Below are positions 1 to 6,813 of a stretch of 8,983 bases of DNA, in pieces. Position 1 is the stretch's first letter. Every line of letters begins with the position of its first letter. Below the pieces are notes generated by a model. The model had not been told where the DNA came from. It was given only the letters and a program-made list of their open reading frames with translations, and did no database searches. Location: NCBI GenBank assembly GCA_019090185.1, contig JAHRWJ010000051.1, positions 1 through 8,983 on the forward strand, read 5' to 3'. Source of the DNA: Immundisolibacteraceae bacterium. GTDB lineage: Bacteria > Pseudomonadota > Gammaproteobacteria > Immundisolibacterales > Immundisolibacteraceae. The position numbers and the translations under genes are program-made.

Positions 1-1455
1 GTCACCAGCCGCGACCATCGGCATCGTCGCTATAAACGGACTCACCAATAAATCGGGGTCTGCACTGCCAATACAGCTCGTTCTGGGCACTGGGCTTAGT
101 GGCGTACCCAAATTCAAAACCATGCCACTGTTGAGCGCTTGCTGCGCAGAAAAAGTAACGTACCGAGTTCGAATAGCAATTTCTGGCCCGGCCAATCCTG
201 ATGGATTAACCGCCGACAAGGAGAAAAAATTATTATAAATATTGACGCCCGCCACCGCGTCTATATTGACCCCGTTATGGGTAATAACCGTGTTGTTATA
301 AAAGTCCAAACCCTTGCTTTGTCCAACCGTCCCCCTTAAATCGGTTCTTAAAGCCCACTCCATCCGCACAAATTTCTCACCGAGCCGATGACCTTGCTCT
401 CCCCGGTCAGTAGAAAAAAAGATGTTCTCAGAAATATCTGCATTAAAATGGGCGGGGTTTCCGTGCGCATTGCCTGACTTGGAAATTATCCGTCCATTAC
501 CGCCTGAAGAACTCAGACGGACGCCCAGTACGGTGTCATGAATCACGTTGCGCCGAACCCGAACACCAAAGTCGGTGGCCGGGTCAACTGGTGGCGGCAC
601 CCGGGCAGGATCATAATTCACATCACCCGGCAATGGCTGGTTGGTCCAGCTTTTATAATAAATCCCTGCGTAGGCAGCATAAATTTCATTATCTTCGATC
701 ACCGTACGCAACATACCAAAACTATGGATTCCAGCAGAGTTCTGGTTGGTGAACTGCTCTACGCCGCTTTTGTTAATCAACGAAACTGTGTGCAGCTGGT
801 TTCGGCTGATCACACAGTCGTAACAGTCATTTGGTCTCACCGGTGCAATATTAGAGTCACTATTTGATCCTCGCTGATCCCTGCGAACATGGTGAATATG
901 GTTGCCGTCAATGATGATATGAGTCGGCGGATCATACATCCCCTTATTTGGCGCGGCAGGCCTTTTCCACGCCTGGGTCAGAATGCCGGTCGTGACGTTT
1001 CTTATCTCAAAACCAGAGATGGTGATGTAATCAAATGCCCTGATATAAAAACCGAGCGCCTCGGCCGGATTGACAGTCGAGCCAGGCGCCCGACTCACAT
1101 CAAAACCCATGTCAATAATCACTGCCCCCATGACAGCTGGGTCTGGCTGAAAAACAATCGGCTTGCCGGGCAGGCCACTCGCCCTAATTTTTACGCCTTT
1201 ATATTTGGGACTCGGCCTACGTTGATTATTCTCGAAATAGACGCCCGGACGCACACAGACGATATCCCCAGCCGTTAAGGCCGCGTCGGCCCCCCTCTGG
1301 ATGGTTTTAAAAGGCGCTATGGAACTACCAGCATTGGCGTCGCTGCCATTTGCATTGGCTACATAATAGCTACAGGGCTGCGCATGGGCCGGGGCCATCA
1401 CCCATGCCATTAACAGCACCCGAATTAACAGCGAGCCTCGGCACGCCAACAGCAT
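1..1455 (-). CDS. Secreted right-handed parallel beta-helix protein, copy 1 (DUF1565-like; C-terminus beyond window)
   Basis: The reading frame is open from the ATG at 1455 to the window edge (485 codons, no stop), so the C-terminal part is missing. Residues 1-25 look like a Sec signal peptide (hydrophobic core around LLIRVLLMAWVMAPAHA, probable cut after AHA). Residues 28-78 resemble the N-terminal cap of DUF1565-type beta-helix proteins (PFKTIQRGADAAL, then a GDIVCVRPGVY motif). Beta-helix coils with N-x-I-H/N-N turns follow: NHIHHV near 185, DNEIYA near 255, RNVIHD near 302, SENIFFS near 342, NNTVITH near 387 and NNFFSLS near 408. Cysteines C28, C67, C211 and C214 also occur in the neighbouring paralogue, consistent with an exported, disulfide-bearing protein. 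It lies 75 bp downstream of that paralogue on the same strand and probably shares its transcript. The frame stays open upstream to about 1533, so an earlier GTG start is possible, but the ATG puts the signal peptide at the N-terminus. The ribosome site is weak. Substrate and activity are unknown; a polysaccharide lyase, epimerase or adhesin role is possible. Confidence 0.85.
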   Translation of the reverse strand, partial: MLLACRGSLLIRVLLMAWVMAPAHAQPCSYYVANANGSDANAGSSIAPFKTIQRGADAALTAGDIVCVRPGVYFENNQRRPSPKYKGVKIRASGLPGKPIVFQPDPAVMGAVIIDMGFDVSRAPGSTVNPAEALGFYIRAFDYITISGFEIRNVTTGILTQAWKRPAAPNKGMYDPPTHIIIDGNHIHHVRRDQRGSNSDSNIAPVRPNDCYDCVISRNQLHTVSLINKSGVEQFTNQNSAGIHSFGMLRTVIEDNEIYAAYAGIYYKSWTNQPLPGDVNYDPARVPPPVDPATDFGVRVRRNVIHDTVLGVRLSSSGGNGRIISKSGNAHGNPAHFNADISENIFFSTDRGEQGHRLGEKFVRMEWALRTDLRGTVGQSKGLDFYNNTVITHNGVNIDAVAGVNIYNNFFSLSAVNPSGLAGPEIAIRTRYVTFSAQQALNSGMVLNLGTPLSPVPRTSCIGSADPDLLVSPFIATMPMVAAGD

Positions 1456-1484
1456 TGCAGTGGGATCACTCACTACTTGAGCAC

Positions 1485-1506
1485 TACCAAACTTATACCT
1501 TTGGTA
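1485..1506. other. Short hairpin between the tandem beta-helix genes
   Basis: TACCAAA (1485-1491) and TTTGGTA (1500-1506) are a perfect 7-bp inverted repeat around an 8-nt loop, lying in the 75-bp gap between copy 2's stop and copy 1's start. No U-run follows on the minus strand, so it is not a classical terminator. It could affect RNA processing or copy 1 expression, or be chance. Confidence 0.3.
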
Positions 1507-1530
1507 AAGACCCGCTAAACCGCAGCGCCA

Positions 1531-3618
1531 TCACTCGACCGTAAACCCGCCAGGGGCGGCCACAAAGCGCGGCGTACCTATAAACCCGCTATCCGTGGCC
1601 GGATCAAACGGACCACCAAGTGGGTTAAACGTGCCTGCTGGAAAGGCACCTATATTGATTGCGCCACCGCCGATCAACCCGCCAACACGACCGACTCCAT
1701 CCAGCGCCACCGGGTGCAAAAAAGGTGTCGCACTGGTGGGATCAACAGTGACTCCACCGCTCTGGTTAATGGTTACGCCTGATAAAAAGTTATCATCAGG
1801 TGCTATGTCGGCTTGAGAATTATTATCAGGTAAGTCATCAGTCAAACCAAAATTTCCGGCAGCAGTCAGCCCTTGCCAAGCGGTCAGGCTCGTTTGCAGC
1901 TGTTCAATACCACCAATTTGAACCCCATTTCCCGCAGCACCGAACCGATTGAGACGGAAGTTTTTACCCACATGAAAATAGTTAAAGTCACTGACTGTGA
2001 TCTCAGCAGTCCACTGCACATTTTCATCACAAAAGAATTGCGGATCAGGGGAAAATTGACGCGTAACCACAGGGGAGGCACCGCCATTATCTGTAAAGCC
2101 AACATCTAACCCCGTGTTTAGTTCACAGTCACAAGTTACAGCACCTTCGCAACCATTGACGCCAGTCACCACCACCGGAACAGAAGGAGTCCCTAAGTTC
2201 AAGTCGGTCCCTGCGTTGAGCAAGGTAATCGCCTTTATTCTCGAATACTCGGTCTGTATGGCAATTTCCGGACCAGAAATATTGCTATCGGTAACCGGCG
2301 AGAGCGAAAAGAAATTATTATAAATTTGGATGTCGCTCATCGCATCAATGTTGACACCATTATGAGCAATCACCGTGTTATTTGAAAAAGTCAGCCGCTC
2401 ACTTTGATCTACCGTGCCCCGCAAATCCGTATCCAGTGCCCATTCCATGCGCTCAAACCGTGGCCCGAGGCGATGATTCGCACCCGCTGCTGCCTGTGTC
2501 GAATAAAAGATATTCTCCGAGATATCGGCGTTGTAATGGGCAGGATTACCATGCGCTTCACCTGAGCCAGAGACAATACGACCACTGCCGCCTGATGGGG
2601 TTAACCGCACACCCAGCGCCGTGTCATGAATCAAATTGCGTTTAACCCGCAAACCAAAATCAGTCGCTGTGTTAACCGCTGGCGGAGTAGCGATTGGGTA
2701 ATCAAGATCGCCTGGCAAAGGTTGATTGGTCCAGCTTTTCTGAAAAACCCCAACTGCCGCATCAAAAATTTCATTATTTTCAATGACAGTCCGCAACATG
2801 CCAAAACTGTGGATGCCGGCGGAATTCTGGTTAATCAGTGTCTCAATAACAATATCATCGCCTGCGGGGTCATCAATGACCTCGAAGTTGGCAACTTCAT
2901 AATCGTGATTTGAATTAGTAACGTCTAGAGTAGTAATCAGCGACACACCATGCAGACGGTTGCCACGGATAACACAGTCGTAACAATCGTTTGGTCTAAT
3001 CGCGGCAATATTGGTATCTGTGTTTGTTTCGCGCTGGTCCCTGCGCACATCATGAATATGGTTCTTCTCAATGATGATCCGTTCGGGTGGGTCATACTGC
3101 CCGGTCACAGGATCAGGAGAATTCAACACCTGGGTCAAAATGCCGGTGGTAACGTTCCTTATTTCAAATCCGGTAATGGTAATGTCATCAAACGCCCTGA
3201 TATAGAAACCGACGGTATCTTTGACCGCAGTCACTGAACCCGGTGCATTGGAAACGTCAAATTCCATATCGATAACGACCCGACCAACAACCGCTGGGTC
3301 CGGCTGAAAAACAATCGGATTTCCAACTCCACCACTAGCGCGGATTTTCACCCCTTTAAAATCCGCACTCGGCGCGTCCTGATTGTTTTCAAAATAGACC
3401 CCGGGGCGCACACAAACGATATCGCCCGGTGTTAAGGCCGCGTCAGCCCCCCGTTGAATGGTCTTAAAGGGGTCTCCAGCACCGCCGGTAGCAACCACGT
3501 CATCCCCTAGCGCGCCGTCCACAAAAATATTGCAGGCTGCTGCCTCTGACCCGGCAATAATCATCACCCCAGCTAAAACAAAGCTAGACCATTGAAATCG
3601 ATTTCTTTTAAAGGCCAT
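1531..3618 (-). CDS. Secreted right-handed parallel beta-helix protein, copy 2 (DUF1565-like)
   Basis: This complete 695-residue protein has a Sec signal peptide (MAFKRNR, then a hydrophobic stretch to about residue 27). The AAAC at 26-29 is a poor lipobox, so soluble export is more likely than lipidation. Residues 30-78 form the beta-helix N-cap (FVDGALGDD, PFKTIQRGADAAL, GDIVCVRPGVY). Helix coils with Asn/His turns follow at about 183-190 (EKNHIHDV), 217-223, 279-286, 326-333, 366-374, 411-419 and 431-439. A Cys-rich loop lies at 490-530 (C490, C496, C498, C530). Residues 638-659 (ALDGVGRVGG to INIGAF) match the terminal motif common in bacterial beta-helix proteins. There is no C-terminal membrane segment or PEP-CTERM-like sorting tail. 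The start is supported by a GGAAG Shine-Dalgarno sequence 8 nt upstream. The gene begins 17 bp after the lipoprotein gene stops, so the two are probably co-transcribed. The fold is shared with polysaccharide lyases, C5-epimerases and adhesins; I see no diagnostic catalytic set, so the function is unassigned. Confidence 0.9.
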   Translation of the reverse strand: MAFKRNRFQWSSFVLAGVMIIAGSEAAACNIFVDGALGDDVVATGGAGDPFKTIQRGADAALTPGDIVCVRPGVYFENNQDAPSADFKGVKIRASGGVGNPIVFQPDPAVVGRVVIDMEFDVSNAPGSVTAVKDTVGFYIRAFDDITITGFEIRNVTTGILTQVLNSPDPVTGQYDPPERIIIEKNHIHDVRRDQRETNTDTNIAAIRPNDCYDCVIRGNRLHGVSLITTLDVTNSNHDYEVANFEVIDDPAGDDIVIETLINQNSAGIHSFGMLRTVIENNEIFDAAVGVFQKSWTNQPLPGDLDYPIATPPAVNTATDFGLRVKRNLIHDTALGVRLTPSGGSGRIVSGSGEAHGNPAHYNADISENIFYSTQAAAGANHRLGPRFERMEWALDTDLRGTVDQSERLTFSNNTVIAHNGVNIDAMSDIQIYNNFFSLSPVTDSNISGPEIAIQTEYSRIKAITLLNAGTDLNLGTPSVPVVVTGVNGCEGAVTCDCELNTGLDVGFTDNGGASPVVTRQFSPDPQFFCDENVQWTAEITVSDFNYFHVGKNFRLNRFGAAGNGVQIGGIEQLQTSLTAWQGLTAAGNFGLTDDLPDNNSQADIAPDDNFLSGVTINQSGGVTVDPTSATPFLHPVALDGVGRVGGLIGGGAINIGAFPAGTFNPLGGPFDPATDSGFIGTPRFVAAPGGFTVE

Positions 3619-3635
3619 ATCTTAATCTTCCTTCA

Positions 3636-4076
3636 TCATGGGGCTACCGCACTGACAACAGCCGATTGAGGACTTTCATTACCCACCGTATCAACTGCCG
3701 TGACCGCATAAAAAAAGGTGTCGCCGGAAGTCACCGTCGCATCGGTAAAAGTCGTCTCTGCAGCAATAGGCGGAACATTGTTAACGGTGACTGCTGCAAG
3801 CAACACCAATGCGCCCGCATTGGGACCTCGGTAAACATTAAAAGCCGCAATCACTAACGAATTTCCATCCGTACCCAGGGTAGAAGGGGATGACCAGCTG
3901 ATGACTAGTGAGCCACCACCGGGGCCGGGGCCGGGAGTAACCACTACATTCCCTGGAGCACCGCCACCGCCACCGCCACCGCCACCACAGGCGGCTATCG
4001 TCAAACAGAGCCACAAGCCCATAAACCGAGGCAGCAAACCAGCAAAACTTACTCTGGCTAAAGATTGGTAAAACAT
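3636..4076 (-). CDS. Small lipoprotein with a fibronectin type III-like domain and poly-Gly linker
   Basis: This 146-residue protein starts with a lipoprotein signal peptide. A basic/hydrophobic segment to residue 29 ends in the lipobox LTIAAC, so C30 should be lipidated and the protein anchored in a membrane, probably the outer one (no Asp follows the Cys). Nine glycines follow (31-39), then a Pro/Gly linker to about 55. Residues 56-145 look like one FnIII beta-sandwich: SLVISWSSP as the early strand, FNVYRG in the middle, and FFYAVTAVDTVGNES as the typical YxVxAxDxxGNES strand. The start is supported by GGAG 8 nt before the ATG. It is the first gene of the minus-strand run with the two beta-helix genes, and the next start is 17 bp past its stop. 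FnIII domains usually mediate protein or carbohydrate contact; a role as anchor or accessory to the beta-helix proteins is inference. Confidence 0.8.
   Translation of the reverse strand: MFYQSLARVSFAGLLPRFMGLWLCLTIAACGGGGGGGGGAPGNVVVTPGPGPGGGSLVISWSSPSTLGTDGNSLVIAAFNVYRGPNAGALVLLAAVTVNNVPPIAAETTFTDATVTSGDTFFYAVTAVDTVGNESPQSAVVSAVAP
3960..3986 (-). repeat. GGT-GGC hexamer repeat coding for poly-Gly
   Basis: On the coding (minus) strand nine codons alternate GGT and GGC, giving 4.5 copies of a 6-bp unit (27 bp). It encodes Gly31-Gly39 directly after the lipidated cysteine. Unit changes would alter linker length by two residues without shifting the frame. Confidence 0.9.
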
Positions 4077-4220
4077 TTTAGTCGCTCCACTTGCACAGAG
4101 GCATTGGCAACAGCATCAAACAAGGCTGATGATCCACCTCGGTAATATCCGATGGCACCATTACACACCGTACAATTAATGTAATTTCTTAAATATTAAT
4201 CTATACCCATTGAAATATAT

Positions 4221-4249
4221 AGTATTTATTTAAAATCAAACCTGATCAA
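4221..4249 (-). promoter_or_regulatory. Candidate sigma70-like promoter for the lipoprotein/beta-helix genes
   Basis: Read on the minus strand, TTGATC (4249-4244) and AATACT (4226-4221) are separated by 17 nt, 4 of 6 matches in each hexamer being plausible for sigma70. It lies in the 221-bp AT-rich gap between the GT4 gene and the lipoprotein gene and would give a leader of about 140 nt. AT-rich DNA yields such matches by chance, so support is moderate to low. I see no strong terminator for the GT4 gene in the same gap, so read-through from it is possible. Confidence 0.3.
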
Positions 4250-4297
4250 TCGCTGGAAACACCTGACAAAACCGAGGGGTCAACCAACAACCACTAA

Positions 4298-5437
4298 CTA
4301 CTTGGCTAAATACTGCACTATATATTGCTCTGCCATCACTTCAACGGAAAAATGCTGAACCAACCACGATGACGCCGCTAGTCTATATTGGGCTGACAGG
4401 TCAACGTCGCCCGAAAGCGCTGTCAGTGCATCGACAAACTGCTGAGGGTCAGCAGCGGCAATCAATTTACCAGCGGCACCTCCATGCAGGGCTTGGCCTA
4501 TACCGCCAACTTCTCTGGCAACAACCAACACATTAAGCGCCATGGCTTCCAGCAACACCATTGGCAGCCCCTCATGATCGGAAACGATGCAGAGACAATC
4601 CATTGCCGCTAACCAGCCCAACGAATCGGCACGAAAGCCGGTAAAAACCAGCTGTTCACCTAGCCCATAACCTGCGGCCTGCCGTTGGGCCAGTTCCAAC
4701 ATCGGCCCATCGCCGATAGCATAGAACTGAAATTGACCTGGAGCTTGCTGACCGGCTAAACGAGCGATGTCGACAAACAGGTCAATCCGCTTTACCGCCA
4801 CCATCCTGCCGACAAAGGCAACTTTTATAGGATCTGCTGGTAATTCACGGCGCTGCTCTATCGCTGCTGATTGTACTGCCGAAACATCCACTCCGTTGGC
4901 AATAGTAATCACCTGACCCCGTCGGTAGAGCGTTGATAACTTAGCGGCTAAATCGGCTGAAACAGAAACAACTTTATACTGGAACCACCGCCCAGCAAAT
5001 CTATCAGCAAAATTTCGTAACCGTTTTAAAATCTGTTTTCGCTGCGGCGGATGCTCATCTGCGCCGTGAACGGTACGCATGCTGCGAATACCCGACAACA
5101 GAGCCACCACCGAGCCCAGCAAGTTTTCCTTCTGTCGATGGGTGTGAATAACATCGCTTCGAAACTCCTGGCTAATCCCCAGCAATAAAAACATTAAACG
5201 GAAAAACCCATGTTTTGATTCACTGATAACCGTCACCGCCACGCCTGCAGCCTGCAACCTCTGCTGAAGTTCTCCAGAGTTTAACAAGACAACCCGCAAT
5301 TCTACCTTGGCGCTTTCTTGTAAATAGCAGGCCAGGTGGAACAGCTGAACTTCAGCCCCGGCCCACAGATCACCGGAAGCAAGCTGAAGCACTCGACAGA
5401 CGGCCGAAGAGTCATTTTTTTTAACAGCACCTGACAT
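4298..5437 (-). CDS. GT4-family (GT-B fold) glycosyltransferase
   Basis: This 379-residue cytoplasmic or membrane-associated enzyme probably transfers a sugar from a nucleotide donor to a lipid-linked glycan. The N-terminal GT-B half (about 14-185) has the acceptor-side GAE (27-29), the HTH motif (98-100, VIHTHRQKENLLG) and VHG (123-125). The C-terminal donor half begins at about 204 (IKVAFVGRMVAVKRID). R211 and K216 sit where GT4 enzymes bind the donor phosphates. GDGP (242-245) and VFTGF (264-268) follow, then the EX7E motif with E289 and E297 inside DHEGLPMVLLEAMA. GGIGQ at 311-315 is the usual donor-base loop region. Length is normal for the family. It is transcribed away from the GT2 gene across a shared 221-bp intergenic region. 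Donor and acceptor cannot be read from the sequence. The ribosome site before the ATG is weak and distant (GGAAGG about 15 nt upstream), so the start is less certain than the family. Confidence 0.93.
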   Translation of the reverse strand: MSGAVKKNDSSAVCRVLQLASGDLWAGAEVQLFHLACYLQESAKVELRVVLLNSGELQQRLQAAGVAVTVISESKHGFFRLMFLLLGISQEFRSDVIHTHRQKENLLGSVVALLSGIRSMRTVHGADEHPPQRKQILKRLRNFADRFAGRWFQYKVVSVSADLAAKLSTLYRRGQVITIANGVDVSAVQSAAIEQRRELPADPIKVAFVGRMVAVKRIDLFVDIARLAGQQAPGQFQFYAIGDGPMLELAQRQAAGYGLGEQLVFTGFRADSLGWLAAMDCLCIVSDHEGLPMVLLEAMALNVLVVAREVGGIGQALHGGAAGKLIAAADPQQFVDALTALSGDVDLSAQYRLAASSWLVQHFSVEVMAEQYIVQYLAK

Positions 5438-5540
5438 GATTATTTTCTAACACCTTCCCCAACCCCAGGGATTAATAACAACCAACGCCGAGCAACTCCG
5501 AATCTAGAGAGTCCGTTCGTAAACTCGCGCTGATATCGTT

Positions 5541-5558
5541 GCTAAACTGCAGATTAGC
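5541..5558. promoter_or_regulatory. 18-bp near-perfect palindrome, candidate operator
   Basis: The sequence GCTAAACTGCAGATTAGC equals its own reverse complement at 16 of 18 positions: GCTAA and TTAGC arms around a CTGCAG core, with one mismatched pair. Its centre lies almost exactly mid-way in the 221-bp divergent gap (5438-5658) between the GT4 and GT2 genes. A dimeric regulator acting on both promoters would fit, but no regulator gene is in the window. I could not identify convincing -35/-10 pairs beside it. Confidence 0.35.
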
Positions 5559-5658
5559 CCTACCATCAAACAACTATTGCATTGCCAGTTTAACGATTCT
5601 GAGCAACCATTAACGTCATCCAGCATTTTTCGACATTTCCCAAGGATTATTCAACCGC

Positions 5659-6813
5659 ATGATGGAAACAATTTTCTGGCTGAGCCTGGTCGGTGCCCTC
5701 TACAGCTACCTCATCTACCCACTACTAATGTGGGCAATCAGCTGTTTCAGCAACAAGCGTCAACCGACGTTCGTCAAAGATCCACAAGTAACCCCAGGGC
5801 AACCAAAACTCTCGTTGATCATAACCGCCTATAACGAACAGCAACGCATAGAACAGAAAATTGAACAATCCTTGGCCCTGATCTACCCCCGAGATCAACT
5901 ACAGATCATTATCGCATCGGATGCCAGCGACGACCGTACCGAAGAGATCGCCAACGGTTACCAGGCACAGGGCGTGGAAGTCATTCGTGCCAACGAACGA
6001 CTCGGCAAAGAACATGCGCAAAAATTAGCTATTGACCAGGCATCCGGTGAAATTGTTGTGTTCACCGATGTTGGCACTCAAATCGAACCGCAAAGCCTGC
6101 TGGCACTTGCAGAGTACTTTAATGACCCGGAGATAGGCGCTGTATCGAGCGTTGACCGCATGGTCAGCACTGACGGCACCCCAATGGGCGAAGGGCTGTA
6201 TGTGCGATATGAAATGGCACTACGCAAACATGAATCCCAGGTTTCCACTCTAGTAGGTTTGAGTGGTTCTTTTTTCGCTGTTCGGCGTGAACTCTGCCAA
6301 ACCTGGAATAGCCAACTCCCCAGTGATTTCAACACAGCCCTAACCTGCGCCCGCAAAAAAATGAGGGCCATTAGCGCCGATGACGTCATCGGTATTTATC
6401 CCGATATACAGGACCCGGCGAAAGAATATTCCCGCAAGCGACGCACTATCCTACGCGGCATTAGTGCCCTTGCGGTGAGTACGGATTTATTGAATTTTGC
6501 TCGCTTTCCTCTGTTTGCATTTCAGCTCTGGAGTCACAAGCTAATGCGCTGGGCGGTACCCTGGTTTCAAGGCTTACTACTACTAACCAATGTGGTTATC
6601 GCAGGAGAACACTGGTTTTATCAGCTAACCCTGGCAGCACAACTCGCACTGCTGATCAGCGCCTTAATTGGCTCGGTTCTACAGCCTAAGCCCAACGTGA
6701 TATGGCTGAAAATCCCAACCTTTTTCATGCAAGCCAACATCGCTGCAGCCCACGCACTTATCGACTATTTACGCGGCACCCGGGCAGTCACATGGACCCC
6801 GAGCCGTCGCTAA
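5659..6813 (+). CDS. Membrane GT2-family (GT-A fold) glycosyltransferase
   Basis: This 384-residue inner-membrane enzyme resembles the processive or EPS-type GT2 group (COG1215-like). An N-terminal membrane helix lies at about 4-28. The cytoplasmic GT-A domain runs from about 50 to 250 with TAYNE (56-60), SDASDD (87-92, nucleotide-binding Asp), FTDVGT (135-140, the position of the metal-binding DxD) and GLSGSFFAVRR (200-210). A likely catalytic-base site is SDF at 222-224, where many relatives have DDF or EDF. The RKRRTILRG segment (259-267) takes the place of the Q/RxxRW region. Hydrophobic segments follow at about 282-316, 322-342 and 350-370, with SHKLMRWAVPW (292-302), typical of this group. 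The ATG at 5659 is the first of two adjacent Met codons; AAGGA lies 12 nt upstream. Its stop overlaps the next gene's start, so the two are coupled. The sugar transferred is unknown. Confidence 0.92.
   Translation: MMETIFWLSLVGALYSYLIYPLLMWAISCFSNKRQPTFVKDPQVTPGQPKLSLIITAYNEQQRIEQKIEQSLALIYPRDQLQIIIASDASDDRTEEIANGYQAQGVEVIRANERLGKEHAQKLAIDQASGEIVVFTDVGTQIEPQSLLALAEYFNDPEIGAVSSVDRMVSTDGTPMGEGLYVRYEMALRKHESQVSTLVGLSGSFFAVRRELCQTWNSQLPSDFNTALTCARKKMRAISADDVIGIYPDIQDPAKEYSRKRRTILRGISALAVSTDLLNFARFPLFAFQLWSHKLMRWAVPWFQGLLLLTNVVIAGEHWFYQLTLAAQLALLISALIGSVLQPKPNVIWLKIPTFFMQANIAAAHALIDYLRGTRAVTWTPSRR

Noticed and set aside
538..1278. Plus-strand open frames antisense to the copy 1 beta-helix gene (109 and 129 codons).
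   Set aside because: They resemble plus-strand frames inside copy 2 only because the sense genes are paralogous. They lack signals or recognisable domains and overlap a well-supported gene.
1873..3237. Several plus-strand and one minus-strand alternate frames within the copy 2 beta-helix gene.
   Set aside because: All are shadows of a 695-residue protein with clear fold motifs; none has a ribosome site or recognisable family.
1531..3618. Copy 2 as a lipoprotein, based on the AAAC at residues 26-29.
   Set aside because: The -3 position is Ala rather than Leu, Val or Ile, and copy 1 has AQPC at the matching place, so an ordinary signal-peptidase cut is more likely.
1531..3618. Copy 2 as an AlgG-like alginate epimerase.
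   Set aside because: The DPHD catalytic motif of AlgG is not present and no alginate biosynthesis genes are adjacent.
5577..5834. Plus-strand frame of 85 codons spanning the GT2 start.
   Set aside because: It overlaps the GT2 N-terminal helix region in another frame and is rich in low-complexity composition, with no ribosome site.
6078..6389. Minus-strand frame of 103 codons inside the GT2 gene.
   Set aside because: It is antisense to conserved GT2 motifs and has no features of its own.
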